DNA from: CAYZJD01 sp964478455
GTDB lineage: Bacteria; Acidobacteriota; Terriglobia; Bryobacterales; Bryobacteraceae
DNA length: 16,084 nt
Assembly (NCBI GenBank): GCA_964478455.1
Contig: CAYZJD010000065.1
Location: 1 to 16,084, forward strand
Direction: 5' to 3'
In this document: piece after piece, positions 1 through 7,414 of the stretch
How positions within the stretch are numbered: position 1 is the stretch's first letter
Layout: each line of letters begins with the position of its first letter
The notes under the pieces: model-generated
What the model was told of the DNA's origin: nothing
Database searches by the model: none
Seen by the model: only the letters and a program-made list of their open reading frames with translations
Made by a program: the position numbers and the translations under genes

Positions 1-33
1 TCTCGTGGGCTCGGAGATGTGTATAAGAGACAG
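1..33 (+). other. Illumina Nextera adapter remnant (non-genomic)
   Basis: The window opens with the Nextera read-2 transposase adapter lacking only its first G, and bases 15-33 are the 19-base Tn5 mosaic end AGATGTGTATAAGAGACAG. This is library-preparation sequence left on the contig end. Read in the plus frame it gives the peptide GSEMCIRDR, an artefact that produces false proteins when it is annotated. Genomic sequence starts at base 34, and any ORF beginning inside this stretch should be discarded. Confidence 0.97.
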
Positions 34-765
34 GAACAGAAAACCGGCGTCGGCGTTGAGCGGGCGCATGAGCGGCGCCAGTTGCAGCGCCACCATTCTC
101 TGGGTGGTTGACGGCTCGTGGGCGAGCGAGACGCCCTCGATCTTTTCGTTGAGCAGGATAAACGAGAATCCGAACCGCTCGTTCATCCGCCGCAGAATCA
201 GGGACGAAGTTCCGTTGCAGCAGTCCACGAGGACCTTGAAGCGCTTGAGCGCTGTGAAGTCAAAGGCGCCGGCCAATTCGTCGAGATAGAGATCGAGCGC
301 GGAGCTGTCGGTCTTCAGCTTGCCGATGCGGTCCCAGTCGAGGAGATGAAATCTCTTCAGGTGATAGATGTCGAGGAGCTCACCCGCCTCCGCCGTGGAG
401 AGGTAGGTGCCCTGCGGGCCGAAGAACTTCAACGCGTTCCATTCGGCGGAATTGTGGCTGGCCCCGATGGAGATGCCGCCGGAGGCGTCGAGCCTCCGGA
501 TGGCGTGTTGAACGATGGGGGTGGAGACGACGCCGAGGTCGATGACGTCATGGCCGCAGGCGAGCAGCCCGGCGATCACCCCCTGGCGGATCATGACGCC
601 GCTCGCCCGCGGATCGCGGCCGATAATCACCGGCCCGGCGGACTCGAGGAAAGTGCCGAAAGCTGTAGCGAAATCGAGGACGTGCGCTGCGGTCAGGCCG
701 GCGCCGACCACGCCCCGCAGGCCCACCTGCGAGATGCGCAGGGACCTCGGGACATCGCGTCTCAT
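34..765 (-). CDS. Phosphohexomutase (phosphomannomutase / phosphoglucosamine mutase family), 3' end missing
   Basis: The 244 codons present encode the N-terminal half of an alpha-D-phosphohexomutase, which interconverts hexose 1- and 6-phosphates in the cytoplasm. Visible marks are the N-terminal VGLRGVVGAGLT segment (residues 14-25), the IIGRDPRASG strand-loop (47-56) and the phosphoserine loop GASHNS with Ser103 as the expected catalytic serine. The family usually has TASHNP, so this loop is slightly divergent. The protein stops at NADAGFLF, just where the Mg-binding DxDxDR loop should follow; the cut is the contig end, not a mutation. Full-length members are about 450 residues. The ATG overlaps the TGA of the CBM9-like gene (ATGA), so the two are probably translationally coupled. 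Whether the substrate is mannose, glucose or glucosamine phosphate cannot be read from this half. Confidence 0.85.
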
Positions 766-1460
766 TTGAGCGGTCCGGCAAGACGCAGCCGGCCGAAGGC
801 CTCGGGCACGTGGTAATTGGGCTGGCCGGTCGGCTGCCACGCAATCAGTTTGCGCTTCGGCGGCGGCCCCTGGATGCGGTAGAGATTGATGCGGAACTCG
901 TTGCCGGCATTCGGCGGCCGGGCGTCGATCTTATCCAGCGGGATCTGCATCTCGCCGTACCAGATCTTCCTGGCGTGGTCGATCCGGGCCTTCACGCGGA
1001 AGCCGGAGTTCCATAGCCAGCCGCCTTCGGGCTTCGGCTTGTCGCGGTCGATATCGAGGTCCACCCACTCGTTCTGCGGAGAGACCTGGAACTCTTTGTA
1101 TTGGCGGATGTTGGTGAAATCGCTACCGATGAAGACTTCGGCGACGTCCCACTCCCACAGCTTGTTCGTTTCGACCGTAGCCGAGGGATTCGGTTTCAAG
1201 TAGAGCGTCTCGTACGGGCAGGTGAAGAGAAAATAGATGTTCTTCTCCGTCCACAGCGACCGAATCGCGGTGCGGTGGCCGGGCACCGGTTCGCGTTGCG
1301 GGCCATTCTCGGCGAACACTCCGGGAACATTCTTCCAGTGCGCCGCGCCCGGGTCGGCTGTCAAATCGAAGTCCTTGTCGATCTTGTGACTGAGAATCAA
1401 GCCAGGTTCAGCGGCCATCAGAGTCGAGGATACCAGCAGCGTGCGGGCGACGGTCTTCAT
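762..1460 (-). CDS. Exported carbohydrate-binding family 9-like protein
   Basis: A 232-residue protein with a short N-terminal signal-like segment (MKTVARTLLVSSTLMAAEPG) and one beta-sandwich resembling the CBM9-like (DOMON-type) domains of Acidobacteriota and Bacteroidota. Supporting features are the RSLWTEKNIYFLFTC strand, the LWEWDVAEVFIG motif, the EFQVSPQNEWVD strand, and a C-terminal stretch with IPLDKIDARPP and AWQPTG. Such domains bind glycans or xenobiotic ligands outside the cytoplasm; no catalytic residues are evident. The ATG at 1460 is preceded by GGAGAAGAA, a good ribosome-binding site. The reading frame stays open upstream across the divergent gene, but that extension is a high-GC shadow. 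It lies first in a two-gene operon with the phosphohexomutase and is divergent from the hydrolase/glycosidase pair, which suggests a shared role in glycan use. Ligand unknown. Confidence 0.85.
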   Translation of the reverse strand: MKTVARTLLVSSTLMAAEPGLILSHKIDKDFDLTADPGAAHWKNVPGVFAENGPQREPVPGHRTAIRSLWTEKNIYFLFTCPYETLYLKPNPSATVETNKLWEWDVAEVFIGSDFTNIRQYKEFQVSPQNEWVDLDIDRDKPKPEGGWLWNSGFRVKARIDHARKIWYGEMQIPLDKIDARPPNAGNEFRINLYRIQGPPPKRKLIAWQPTGQPNYHVPEAFGRLRLAGPLK

Positions 1461-1469
1461 TTCTTCTCC

Positions 1470-1477
1470 AATATAAG
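1470..1477. promoter_or_regulatory. Overlapping divergent -10 candidates
   Basis: The 30-bp gap between the CBM9-like gene and the hydrolase gene holds an AT-rich island unlike its GC-rich surroundings. On the minus strand TATATT (1475 to 1470) lies 9 nt before the ATG at 1460. On the plus strand TATAAG (1472-1477) lies 13 nt before the ATG at 1491. The two hexamers share four base pairs, so RNA polymerase could probably occupy only one at a time. No convincing -35 elements were identified; any would lie inside the opposite coding sequence. Confidence 0.4.
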
Positions 1478-1490
1478 CTGTAATAGGCGT

Positions 1491-2345
1491 ATGCGAAAAC
1501 TGGCCGTCACTCTGACATGCTGGACGGCGCTCGGCCTGGGGCAGCCGTTTGACGAGAGACCGCCGCTGCCGGACTGGGTCGCCGTCGAGGCGAACATCGC
1601 TTACGACCAGCACAAGGAAACCGTGCTCGACATCCTCCGCCCTAAGGCCCCGGTGGCTGGCAAGCGGCCCGGGGTGATTGTCATTCACGGCGGCGGCTGG
1701 ACGGGCGGCGCGAAAGACGACATGGTGGCCGGTTTCTGCCTTCCGTACCTCGAACAGGGCTTCGTGGTGGCGAACGTGGAATACCGGCTGGCGAAAGCCG
1801 CCACGGCTCCGGCCGCGGTGACCGACGTGTTGAACGCGGCTCAATGGTTCATCCGGAACGCGAACAAGTACGGCGTGGATCGCAAGCGGATCGTAGCCAC
1901 GGGCGCCTCCGCGGGCGGGCACCTGGCGCTGATGGTCGGCATGACGCCGAAGTCCGCGCGCCTCGGGCCGGCCGTGGATATTGCCGCTGTTGTGAACGTC
2001 TACGGCATCACCGATGTGGAGGACCAGCTTGAAGGACCCAACCAGCGTGACTACGCCGTGACCTGGATACCGCCGCAGGCCGGCCGGATGGAACTTGCGC
2101 GAAAGCTCTCGCCGATGACGTATGTGCGCCGCGAAGTGCCCGCCATTCTCACCCTTCACGGCGACGCGGATGAAATCGTTCCGTATGAGCACGGCTACAA
2201 CCTCACCAAGGCGCTGCGCGACGAGGGCGCCGAAGCGCAGCTCATCAGCGTCCCGCAGGGCAAGCACGGCTTCAGCAAGGAGGAATGGAAGGGCTTGCTC
2301 GCGCAGACGTTCACTTTTCTGAGGGCGCGCGGCATCCTGCGTTAA
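1491..2345 (+). CDS. Exported alpha/beta hydrolase (BD-FAE/esterase-lipase type)
   Basis: A 284-residue serine hydrolase with all expected motifs: oxyanion loop HGGGW (residues 66-70), nucleophile elbow GASAGG with Ser140, acid in HGDADEIVP (Asp227) and base in GKHGF (His259). This arrangement fits the BD-FAE/acetyl-esterase branch, which removes acyl or feruloyl groups from small esters or plant polysaccharides. The first ~18 residues (MRKLAVTLTCWTALGLGQ) look like a signal peptide, so action in the periplasm or outside is likely. The ATG at 1491 is chosen because family homology begins shortly after it, and upstream codons overlap the divergent gene. The downstream glycosidase-like gene starts with GTG directly after this gene's TAA, so they form an operon. 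The natural ester is unknown. Confidence 0.88.
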   Translation: MRKLAVTLTCWTALGLGQPFDERPPLPDWVAVEANIAYDQHKETVLDILRPKAPVAGKRPGVIVIHGGGWTGGAKDDMVAGFCLPYLEQGFVVANVEYRLAKAATAPAAVTDVLNAAQWFIRNANKYGVDRKRIVATGASAGGHLALMVGMTPKSARLGPAVDIAAVVNVYGITDVEDQLEGPNQRDYAVTWIPPQAGRMELARKLSPMTYVRREVPAILTLHGDADEIVPYEHGYNLTKALRDEGAEAQLISVPQGKHGFSKEEWKGLLAQTFTFLRARGILR

Positions 2346-4637
2346 GTGCGCCTCCTCGCCTTGTTCGTCCTCGCTGTCACTGCCAGGCCCGCCGCCGGCG
2401 TAAGGCGCGACTTCGTCTTCGCCGCGAATTTGCCGTGGCGCTTCTACGGCGACGTGGGCCGCAACGCCTGGGGTCATCGTGGTTTTTCAACGGAGGGCTT
2501 CGCGGTTGAGCGGTCCTACGGCTCGCGCGGATTCACGGACGTGCAATTAGTTGAAGGTGGAACCCCCTCCGGCCGGCCCGCGCTGGCGATTACTGCCTCG
2601 CTTGCTGGACAAAGTCCGGAGATCGCAGCGGGAGAGATCACCACAGCCGTGGGCGAGAACCTGCCGATGGCCTGCCCGCGAACTGTCCCTGAAGGCGTGC
2701 TCAACCTCGATGGCGTCACGGCCCGAATGCGGCTGTGCTTCCCGCCGGGAAGCTCAGGTGGGGCAAGTGCTCCGAACGGCATTCAGTTCGTGTTCAAGAG
2801 CCGGTCGGCTTCCGGTGAGTTTGCCTCGCTCTACACGCCGTGGGTGAATGTTGAGCCCACGTGGGACGGGGCGTGTGTCGATCTTTCCTTTGAGCTGAGC
2901 AACTCGGCCCCGGGCGACCGGTTCGGTGCTTTTGATGCCACTCGCGTCCACACGGCCGGCTTCAAGTTCGCCATGAATCCGGGTTCGGCGCCGACGGTGA
3001 GCGGCACGTTCCACCTGGAGAGCCTCGGCTTCGAGACGAACCCTCCGGTTGTGTTCGATTTCTCGCAATCGCTGCTCGAAAAGGACCTGCTCGCGATTCG
3101 CGGGCTGGCAGCGAAGATGGATTCGGCGTTCCCGGTAGCGCGGGTGTTCCTGTTCGTGGACGGGCGCGCCGGAATCGAATGGGACGACGCAGGCGAACCG
3201 GCCGGCCTCGACGCCTACGCGCTGCGGGATCTCGACGCGCTGGTGCGGGCGGCCGAGCGGGCGCAGGTGTATCTGCAACCGGTGCTCATCGATTTTCTCT
3301 GGTGCTCGCGCCCAAAGCAGGTTGGCGGCGTGCAGCTCGGCGGGCACAGCGGTTTGATCCGCGATCCGGTAAGGCGGCAACGGTTCTTCGAGAGGGTGGT
3401 GACGCCGCTGCTCGAGCGTTACTCCGAGCACCCGTGGATCTTTGCGTGGGAAGCGGGCAACGAACTCGAGTGGGCGACGAGCGGCGTTCCCGGGTTCTCG
3501 CCCGATCCGCGCGAGACGGATCCGGTCACGCTGTTCGACATGCAGCAGTTCGTCCGGGAGTTCGCCGGGCTGGTGCGCGCGAACACTCGGCATCACGCTA
3601 CCACTGGCAGCGCACGGCGCTCGTGGCTTGCTTTGTGGAAGGACCTCGGGCTCAGCATCTACAACTTCCACTATTACGAATCCGACCGGGCGGAGGTCTT
3701 TCCATGGCGGCCCAGCGCCGACCTGAAGCTGGACGCGCCGGTGATGGTGGCGGAGGTGGCGACGGCAAGCACGCGCCACGCGGCGGGCTCGTATCTGCGC
3801 GCGGCCCGCGAGGGAGGTTACGGCGGCCTGTTCCTGTGGAGCTGCCGCGCCCGTGATGCGTTCAGCGACTTCCCCGCCGCCGCTGCGGATCTCGCGGCGC
3901 GCGTGCCGGTGGCTTCCGCGGAGGGCCTGGCGCACGCGGCCAGTTTTGTCACCGGCGCGCCCGTGGCGCCGGATTCCTGGCTGAGCTTGTTCGGCGAGGC
4001 CCTTGTGCCTTCAACAACAGTGGCGCAGGCAATCCCTCTGCCCGGGTCGCTCGACGGCACGACCGTGACGGTGACGGGCGGCACGGCCGAGGAGCGGCCG
4101 ACGTCGCTGCTATTCGTCTCGCCGCGCCAGATCAATTTCCTCACGCCGCCAGAACTGTCGGGACCGGCGACGATCACCGTGAGCCGGCTCGACGGGGGTA
4201 GCGCGAGCATTCAAGTCGAAACCGCTCCGGTCGCCCCGGGTCTGTTCACGGCGAACGCGAACGGAAGCGGAGTGGCGGCAGCGGTCGCGGTACGGGTGCG
4301 CGGCGGCGTGGTGGCCGGCGAGGAACTGGTCTTCCGGTGCGCAGCAACGCCCGGCAGTTGCGAGCCGGCGCCAATCGATCTCGGCCCGGAAGGCGAGCAG
4401 GTTTATCTGCTGTTGTTCGGCACGGGGATCCGGAACCGGTCGGATCTGGCGGCTGTGACGGTTTGGACCGGCAGTCGTGAGCTGACGCCGGAGTACGCCG
4501 GCGCGCAAAACCAGTTCGCGGGCCTCGATCAGGTCAACGTGCTGCTGCCGCGAAGGCTCGCGGGCAGCGGCATTGTTGAGATCTGGCTGACGGTGGACGG
4601 CAAGACATCGAACACGGCAACCGTCCAGATCCGGTGA
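2346..4637 (+). CDS. Exported GH5-like glycoside hydrolase with Solibacter-type C-terminal (TIGR03437-like) domain
   Basis: A 763-residue multidomain exported protein. Residues 1-18 (MRLLALFVLAVTARPAAG, GTG start) are a Sec signal. About 20-235 is a probable carbohydrate-binding beta-sandwich. About 240-500 resembles a GH5/endo-mannanase-like TIM barrel, with the acid/base candidate Glu373 in WEAGNELEW and the nucleophile candidate Glu470 in PVMVAEVA. From about 530 to the end comes a domain that resembles TIGR03437, with its typical HAASF...SLFGEALVP opening, VSPRQINFLTP, FGTGIRN, and LDQVNVLLP...LTVDGKTSNTATVQIR close. The last domain is largely confined to Solibacter-like Acidobacteriota and its role is unknown, perhaps surface attachment or secretion. 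The gene abuts the hydrolase gene with no gap. A mannan or other beta-glycan substrate is an inference from the barrel type; activity is unproven. Confidence 0.8.
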   Translation: MRLLALFVLAVTARPAAGVRRDFVFAANLPWRFYGDVGRNAWGHRGFSTEGFAVERSYGSRGFTDVQLVEGGTPSGRPALAITASLAGQSPEIAAGEITTAVGENLPMACPRTVPEGVLNLDGVTARMRLCFPPGSSGGASAPNGIQFVFKSRSASGEFASLYTPWVNVEPTWDGACVDLSFELSNSAPGDRFGAFDATRVHTAGFKFAMNPGSAPTVSGTFHLESLGFETNPPVVFDFSQSLLEKDLLAIRGLAAKMDSAFPVARVFLFVDGRAGIEWDDAGEPAGLDAYALRDLDALVRAAERAQVYLQPVLIDFLWCSRPKQVGGVQLGGHSGLIRDPVRRQRFFERVVTPLLERYSEHPWIFAWEAGNELEWATSGVPGFSPDPRETDPVTLFDMQQFVREFAGLVRANTRHHATTGSARRSWLALWKDLGLSIYNFHYYESDRAEVFPWRPSADLKLDAPVMVAEVATASTRHAAGSYLRAAREGGYGGLFLWSCRARDAFSDFPAAAADLAARVPVASAEGLAHAASFVTGAPVAPDSWLSLFGEALVPSTTVAQAIPLPGSLDGTTVTVTGGTAEERPTSLLFVSPRQINFLTPPELSGPATITVSRLDGGSASIQVETAPVAPGLFTANANGSGVAAAVAVRVRGGVVAGEELVFRCAATPGSCEPAPIDLGPEGEQVYLLLFGTGIRNRSDLAAVTVWTGSRELTPEYAGAQNQFAGLDQVNVLLPRRLAGSGIVEIWLTVDGKTSNTATVQIR

Positions 4638-4664
4638 GGCGCCGGGCAGTCCTATGCCCGCCGC
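4638..4664. terminator. Hairpin between convergent genes
   Basis: CGGGCA (4643-4648) and TGCCCG (4655-4660) form a perfect 6-bp stem with a 6-base loop, extended by three more pairs beyond one C:C mismatch. It sits between the glycosidase-like gene and the convergent aminotransferase gene, and overlaps the aminotransferase stop codon. It could slow or end transcription from both sides. There is no T tract on either strand, so classical intrinsic termination is doubtful. Confidence 0.35.
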
Positions 4665-5773
4665 AGCTTGCGGACCGCCGCAGCGATTTCCCGCGTGGTC
4701 TCCTCGTCGCCCATCAGGACGCGGTGCGGAAACCAGAAGGCGTCCTGGATGCACGCTTCGGCGACAAGACACGGCTCGACCCGGCAGGGGATGCTCCGGT
4801 AGATCGGATTGCCGTAGAGCGGATGAGGGTAGAACGCAGTGCACGGGACACCGAGCGAGGTGATTTCGCGGTGGAACTCGTCGCGGGTCATGCCGAACCT
4901 GGCGGCATCGATGCGGCCGAGGAGCAAGTAGTACGAGTTGACGTTGACTTGCGGCGGGACGTGCTGGAACGTGAGGCCCACGACGCCGCTCAGTTCCTCG
5001 CGCAGCAGCTCCGCATTGCGCATCCGCAGGCGGATCTGCTCCGGCAGGCGTTCGAGCTGCGCCAGGAGCACGGCGGCCTGCAAGGCGGTGATCCGGTAGT
5101 TCGTGCCGAGCGTGTAGTGGTGGAACCAGCCGGCACCCTCGCGCCGGCCCTGGTTGGCGTAAGCGCGGGCGCGCTCGGCGATGCCGTCGTCATTGGTGGT
5201 GAGCATGCCGCCCTCGCCAGCGGTCATCACCTTCGAGTTTTGGAAACTGAACGTCCCGGCAAGCCCGAGGCTGCCGGCGCGGCGACCGTTCCACTCGGAG
5301 CCGTGGGCGTGAGCAGCGTCCTCGATGAGCGCCAGCCCGCGCTCACCGCAGAGCGCGGCGAGGCGGTCCATGTCGGCGAGCGGCCCGCCGAAGTGGACGG
5401 CGATGATCGCCTTCGTCTTCGGCGAGACGGCCGCCGCCGCCCGTTCGGGATCCATGTTGAAGCTGTACGGCTCGATATCGACGAAGACCGGCGTGGCGCC
5501 CACCCAGTTGACGGCGGTGGCGGTCGAGATGAAGGAGATGGCGGGAACGATGACCTCGTCGCCTGGGCCGATACCTGCGGCCTCGAGCGCCATCTCGATG
5601 GCGACCGTGCCGTTGACGCAGCTTACGCCGTGGCGGCAGTGCTGAAAGGCGGCAAACTCGCGCTCCAGCCGCTCGACCATGTCATGAAAACCGCCCCATT
5701 GCGGGCTTTCGAGGACCTCGCGCAGAAGCTCGAATTCGCGCTCGGTGGCGACAGGCCAATCGGGTATCTTCAT
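4652..5773 (-). CDS. DegT/DnrJ/EryC1/StrS family PLP aminotransferase
   Basis: A 373-residue fold-type I PLP enzyme of the sugar/cyclitol aminotransferase family. The usual landmarks are present: VNGTVAIEMAL (53-63), GDEVIVPAISFISTA (71-85), the cofactor aspartate in IEDAAHAHG (Asp152), the Schiff-base lysine in SFQNSKVMTAGEGG (Lys181), and TNYRITALQAAVL late in the chain. Length is normal for the family. Such enzymes transfer an amino group from glutamate or glutamine to a keto-sugar, inosose or related ketone in aminosugar, cell-surface glycan or secondary-metabolite pathways; the AHBA-synthase/inosose aminotransferase branch is a reasonable guess. It is preceded, 4 bp away, by the metallo-hydrolase gene, so both are probably co-transcribed. 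No sugar-nucleotide enzymes lie nearby to fix the substrate. Confidence 0.9.
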   Translation of the reverse strand: MKIPDWPVATEREFELLREVLESPQWGGFHDMVERLEREFAAFQHCRHGVSCVNGTVAIEMALEAAGIGPGDEVIVPAISFISTATAVNWVGATPVFVDIEPYSFNMDPERAAAAVSPKTKAIIAVHFGGPLADMDRLAALCGERGLALIEDAAHAHGSEWNGRRAGSLGLAGTFSFQNSKVMTAGEGGMLTTNDDGIAERARAYANQGRREGAGWFHHYTLGTNYRITALQAAVLLAQLERLPEQIRLRMRNAELLREELSGVVGLTFQHVPPQVNVNSYYLLLGRIDAARFGMTRDEFHREITSLGVPCTAFYPHPLYGNPIYRSIPCRVEPCLVAEACIQDAFWFPHRVLMGDEETTREIAAAVRKLRRA

Positions 5774-5777
5774 ATAG

Positions 5778-6410
5778 TCACAGTCCCTGAAGGAAGAAGT
5801 TGAACTCTTTCTCGCGGCCGATGGTGGTCACGGGGCCGTGGCCGGGAATGACAACCGCCTCGTCCGGCAGCGGGAATAGCTTGTCGCGGATGGAAGCGAG
5901 GATTTTACGGCCGTCGCCGCCCGGCAGATCCGTTCGTCCGATGCTGTCGCGAAACAGCGTGTCGCCGGCCAGCAGTTTCTTCTCGGCCGGCATCCATAGG
6001 CAGACACTGCCGGGCGTGTGGCCGGGCGTGTGCATCACGCCGCACTCGATGGCGCCGGCATGGATGAGATCGCCCTCGCGGACGAAGCTGTCAATATCGG
6101 TCCGCGACGGCGTGGCGATGCCGAGCCAGGCCGCTTGCATGTCCATCTGATCGTAGATCGCCTGGTCGCGCTCGTTGAGCAGCACCGGAGCGCCGGTGAG
6201 AAACTTCAGTCTCGCCGCGCCGCCGATGTGGTCGATGTGAGCGTGGGTAATGACGATCGCTTTCACTGTGAGGCCGTGGCGGTCCAGGATCGCCCTCAGT
6301 TCATCGATGTCGTCGCCGGGATCGACGACGATGGCTTCCCGAGTCTGCTCGTCACCCAGGATGGAGCAGTTGCACTGCAACGGGCCGACGGGCAGGATCT
6401 CGTGAACCAT
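5778..6410 (-). CDS. MBL-fold metallo-hydrolase, YcbL/glyoxalase II type
   Basis: A 210-residue metallo-beta-lactamase-fold hydrolase with the complete two-metal site: T-H-A-H-I-D-H (His56, His58, Asp60, His61), His131 in HTPGHTPGS, Asp150 in AGDTLFRDSIGRTDLPGGD, and His191 in PGHGP. The GRTDLPGGD segment and compact length match YcbL-type hydroxyacylglutathione hydrolase-like proteins, which hydrolyse thioesters such as S-lactoylglutathione in the cytoplasm. The true substrate in an acidobacterium, which may not use glutathione, is uncertain. The ATG at 6410 gives the typical family N-terminus (MVHEILPVGPLQCNC). No Shine-Dalgarno sequence precedes it, but a -10-like TACAAT sits 6 nt upstream, suggesting a leaderless message. 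It leads the operon with the aminotransferase. Confidence 0.9.
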   Translation of the reverse strand: MVHEILPVGPLQCNCSILGDEQTREAIVVDPGDDIDELRAILDRHGLTVKAIVITHAHIDHIGGAARLKFLTGAPVLLNERDQAIYDQMDMQAAWLGIATPSRTDIDSFVREGDLIHAGAIECGVMHTPGHTPGSVCLWMPAEKKLLAGDTLFRDSIGRTDLPGGDGRKILASIRDKLFPLPDEAVVIPGHGPVTTIGREKEFNFFLQGL

Positions 6411-6416
6411 AGGACG

Positions 6417-6422
6417 ATTGTA
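6417..6422 (-). promoter_or_regulatory. -10 candidate for the metallo-hydrolase operon
   Basis: On the minus strand TACAAT (five of six bases of TATAAT) ends 6 nt before the ATG at 6410. The start point predicted from this spacing falls at or next to the A of the ATG, so the mRNA would be leaderless; no ribosome-binding site is visible. No strong -35 was recognised. Confidence 0.4.
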
Positions 6423-6450
6423 TCGGGCGCACCGCAGAAGGCGTGGCCGC

Positions 6451-6456
6451 TATACT
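6451..6456 (+). promoter_or_regulatory. -10 candidate for the YgfZ-like gene
   Basis: TATACT lies 7 nt before the ATG at 6464 and is oriented divergently to the TACAAT element of the metallo-hydrolase gene. If used, it gives a message starting at or within a base or two of that ATG, and would exclude the in-frame GTG at 6443 as a start. No strong -35 was recognised. Confidence 0.4.
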
Positions 6457-6463
6457 CGCGGAT

Positions 6464-7414
6464 ATGGACGGCATGGAGGGGTATCGCGAGTTGCGCGAGT
6501 CGGCGGCATGGCTCGAATTGTCGGGCCGCGGCAAGATCCGCATGAGCGGCGAGGATCGCGTGCGGCTGCTCCACGCGATGACGACGAACCACATCGAGAA
6601 CCTGAAGCCAGGGGAAGGGTGCTACGCGTTTTTCCTGAATGCGCAAGGCCGCATCCTCGGCGACGTGTGCGTCTTCGCGATGGAGGACCATCTTCTGCTC
6701 GACACCGAGCCGGAGACTCGCGAGAAGCTCATGGCGCACCTGGAGAAGTACATCATCGCGGACGACGTCACACTGGAAGATACGACCGCTGGCGTGGCGA
6801 CCATCGGCGTCGAGGGGCCGAGAGCGAGCGAGCTGTTGACTGCTCTCGGCGCGCCGCTGCCCGAGGCTGCTTACTCCCACCGGGCGTGGAGGGACCGGAT
6901 CGTGGCACGGGTGGATGCGACTGGCGCGGGTGGATTCCGGCTTTTCGCGCCTGTTGCCGCGAAGGAATCTCTCGTGTGCGGCTTGGAGGCGGCCGGTGCG
7001 ATGCAGGCCGGAGAGGAAGCGGCCCGCGTTGTCCGCCTGGAGAACGGCCGGCCCCGCTACGGCGAGGACATCACCGAGCGCCATCTGCCACAGGAGACGC
7101 AGCAGATGCACGCAGTCCACTTCAACAAGGGCTGCTACCTCGGGCAGGAGATCGTCGAGCGTGTGCGCTCGCGCGGGCATGTCAACTGGCTCCTGGTGCA
7201 TCTTGTACTGGATCTGCCGGAAGCCCCAGCCGCCGGCGCCAAGCTGTTCTATGAAGGCAGGGAAGCGGGCGAAATCACGACGGCGGCCTTCTCGCCGGCG
7301 CTGGGCCGAGTGGTGGCACTGGCCTACGTGCGAGCCGAGTACGCGGCCAAACCGGTGACAGGCTACGCAATCCCCGGTATCGGGTTCGGGCCGGGGAAAT
7401 CGGGGATTGCGTAG
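6464..7414 (+). CDS. ygfZ: YgfZ/GcvT-like folate-binding protein (Fe-S cluster maintenance)
   Basis: A protein of 316 residues from the ATG at 6464 (323 from GTG 6443; ATG 6473 is also possible). It carries the YgfZ signature KGCYLGQE with the key cysteine at residue 224, followed by VERVRSRGHVN. The N-terminal part has the GcvT-like folate-binding fold (RVRLLHAMTTNHIENL, CYAFFLNAQGRILGDV). YgfZ proteins act with tetrahydrofolate in the cytoplasm to assemble or repair certain Fe-S enzymes, and the adjacent sulfur operon encodes an Fe-S type CysH. The start at 6464 is preferred because a -10-like TATACT ends 7 nt before it. The C-terminus after AYVRAEYAA is odd: its last ~22 codons lie in and between the arms of a long inverted repeat, giving KPVTGYAIPGIGFGPGKSGIA instead of the usual family ending. 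Confidence 0.88.
   Translation: MDGMEGYRELRESAAWLELSGRGKIRMSGEDRVRLLHAMTTNHIENLKPGEGCYAFFLNAQGRILGDVCVFAMEDHLLLDTEPETREKLMAHLEKYIIADDVTLEDTTAGVATIGVEGPRASELLTALGAPLPEAAYSHRAWRDRIVARVDATGAGGFRLFAPVAAKESLVCGLEAAGAMQAGEEAARVVRLENGRPRYGEDITERHLPQETQQMHAVHFNKGCYLGQEIVERVRSRGHVNWLLVHLVLDLPEAPAAGAKLFYEGREAGEITTAAFSPALGRVVALAYVRAEYAAKPVTGYAIPGIGFGPGKSGIA

Noticed and set aside
5..289. Plus-strand ORF beginning MGSEMCIRDR
   Set aside because: It starts inside the Nextera adapter and continues antisense to the phosphohexomutase; it is an artefact.
1461..2477. Upstream extension of the CBM9-like frame to a 571-residue protein
   Set aside because: The extra residues are the antisense shadow of the hydrolase gene, are Arg/His-rich, and a good ribosome site and signal peptide mark the start at 1460.
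2754..3935. 393-residue minus-strand open frame
   Set aside because: It is antisense to the GH5-like gene and arises from GC-rich third positions.
4634..5803. 389-residue plus-strand open frame
   Set aside because: It is antisense to the aminotransferase, with Val/Arg/Glu-rich shadow composition and no recognisable domain.
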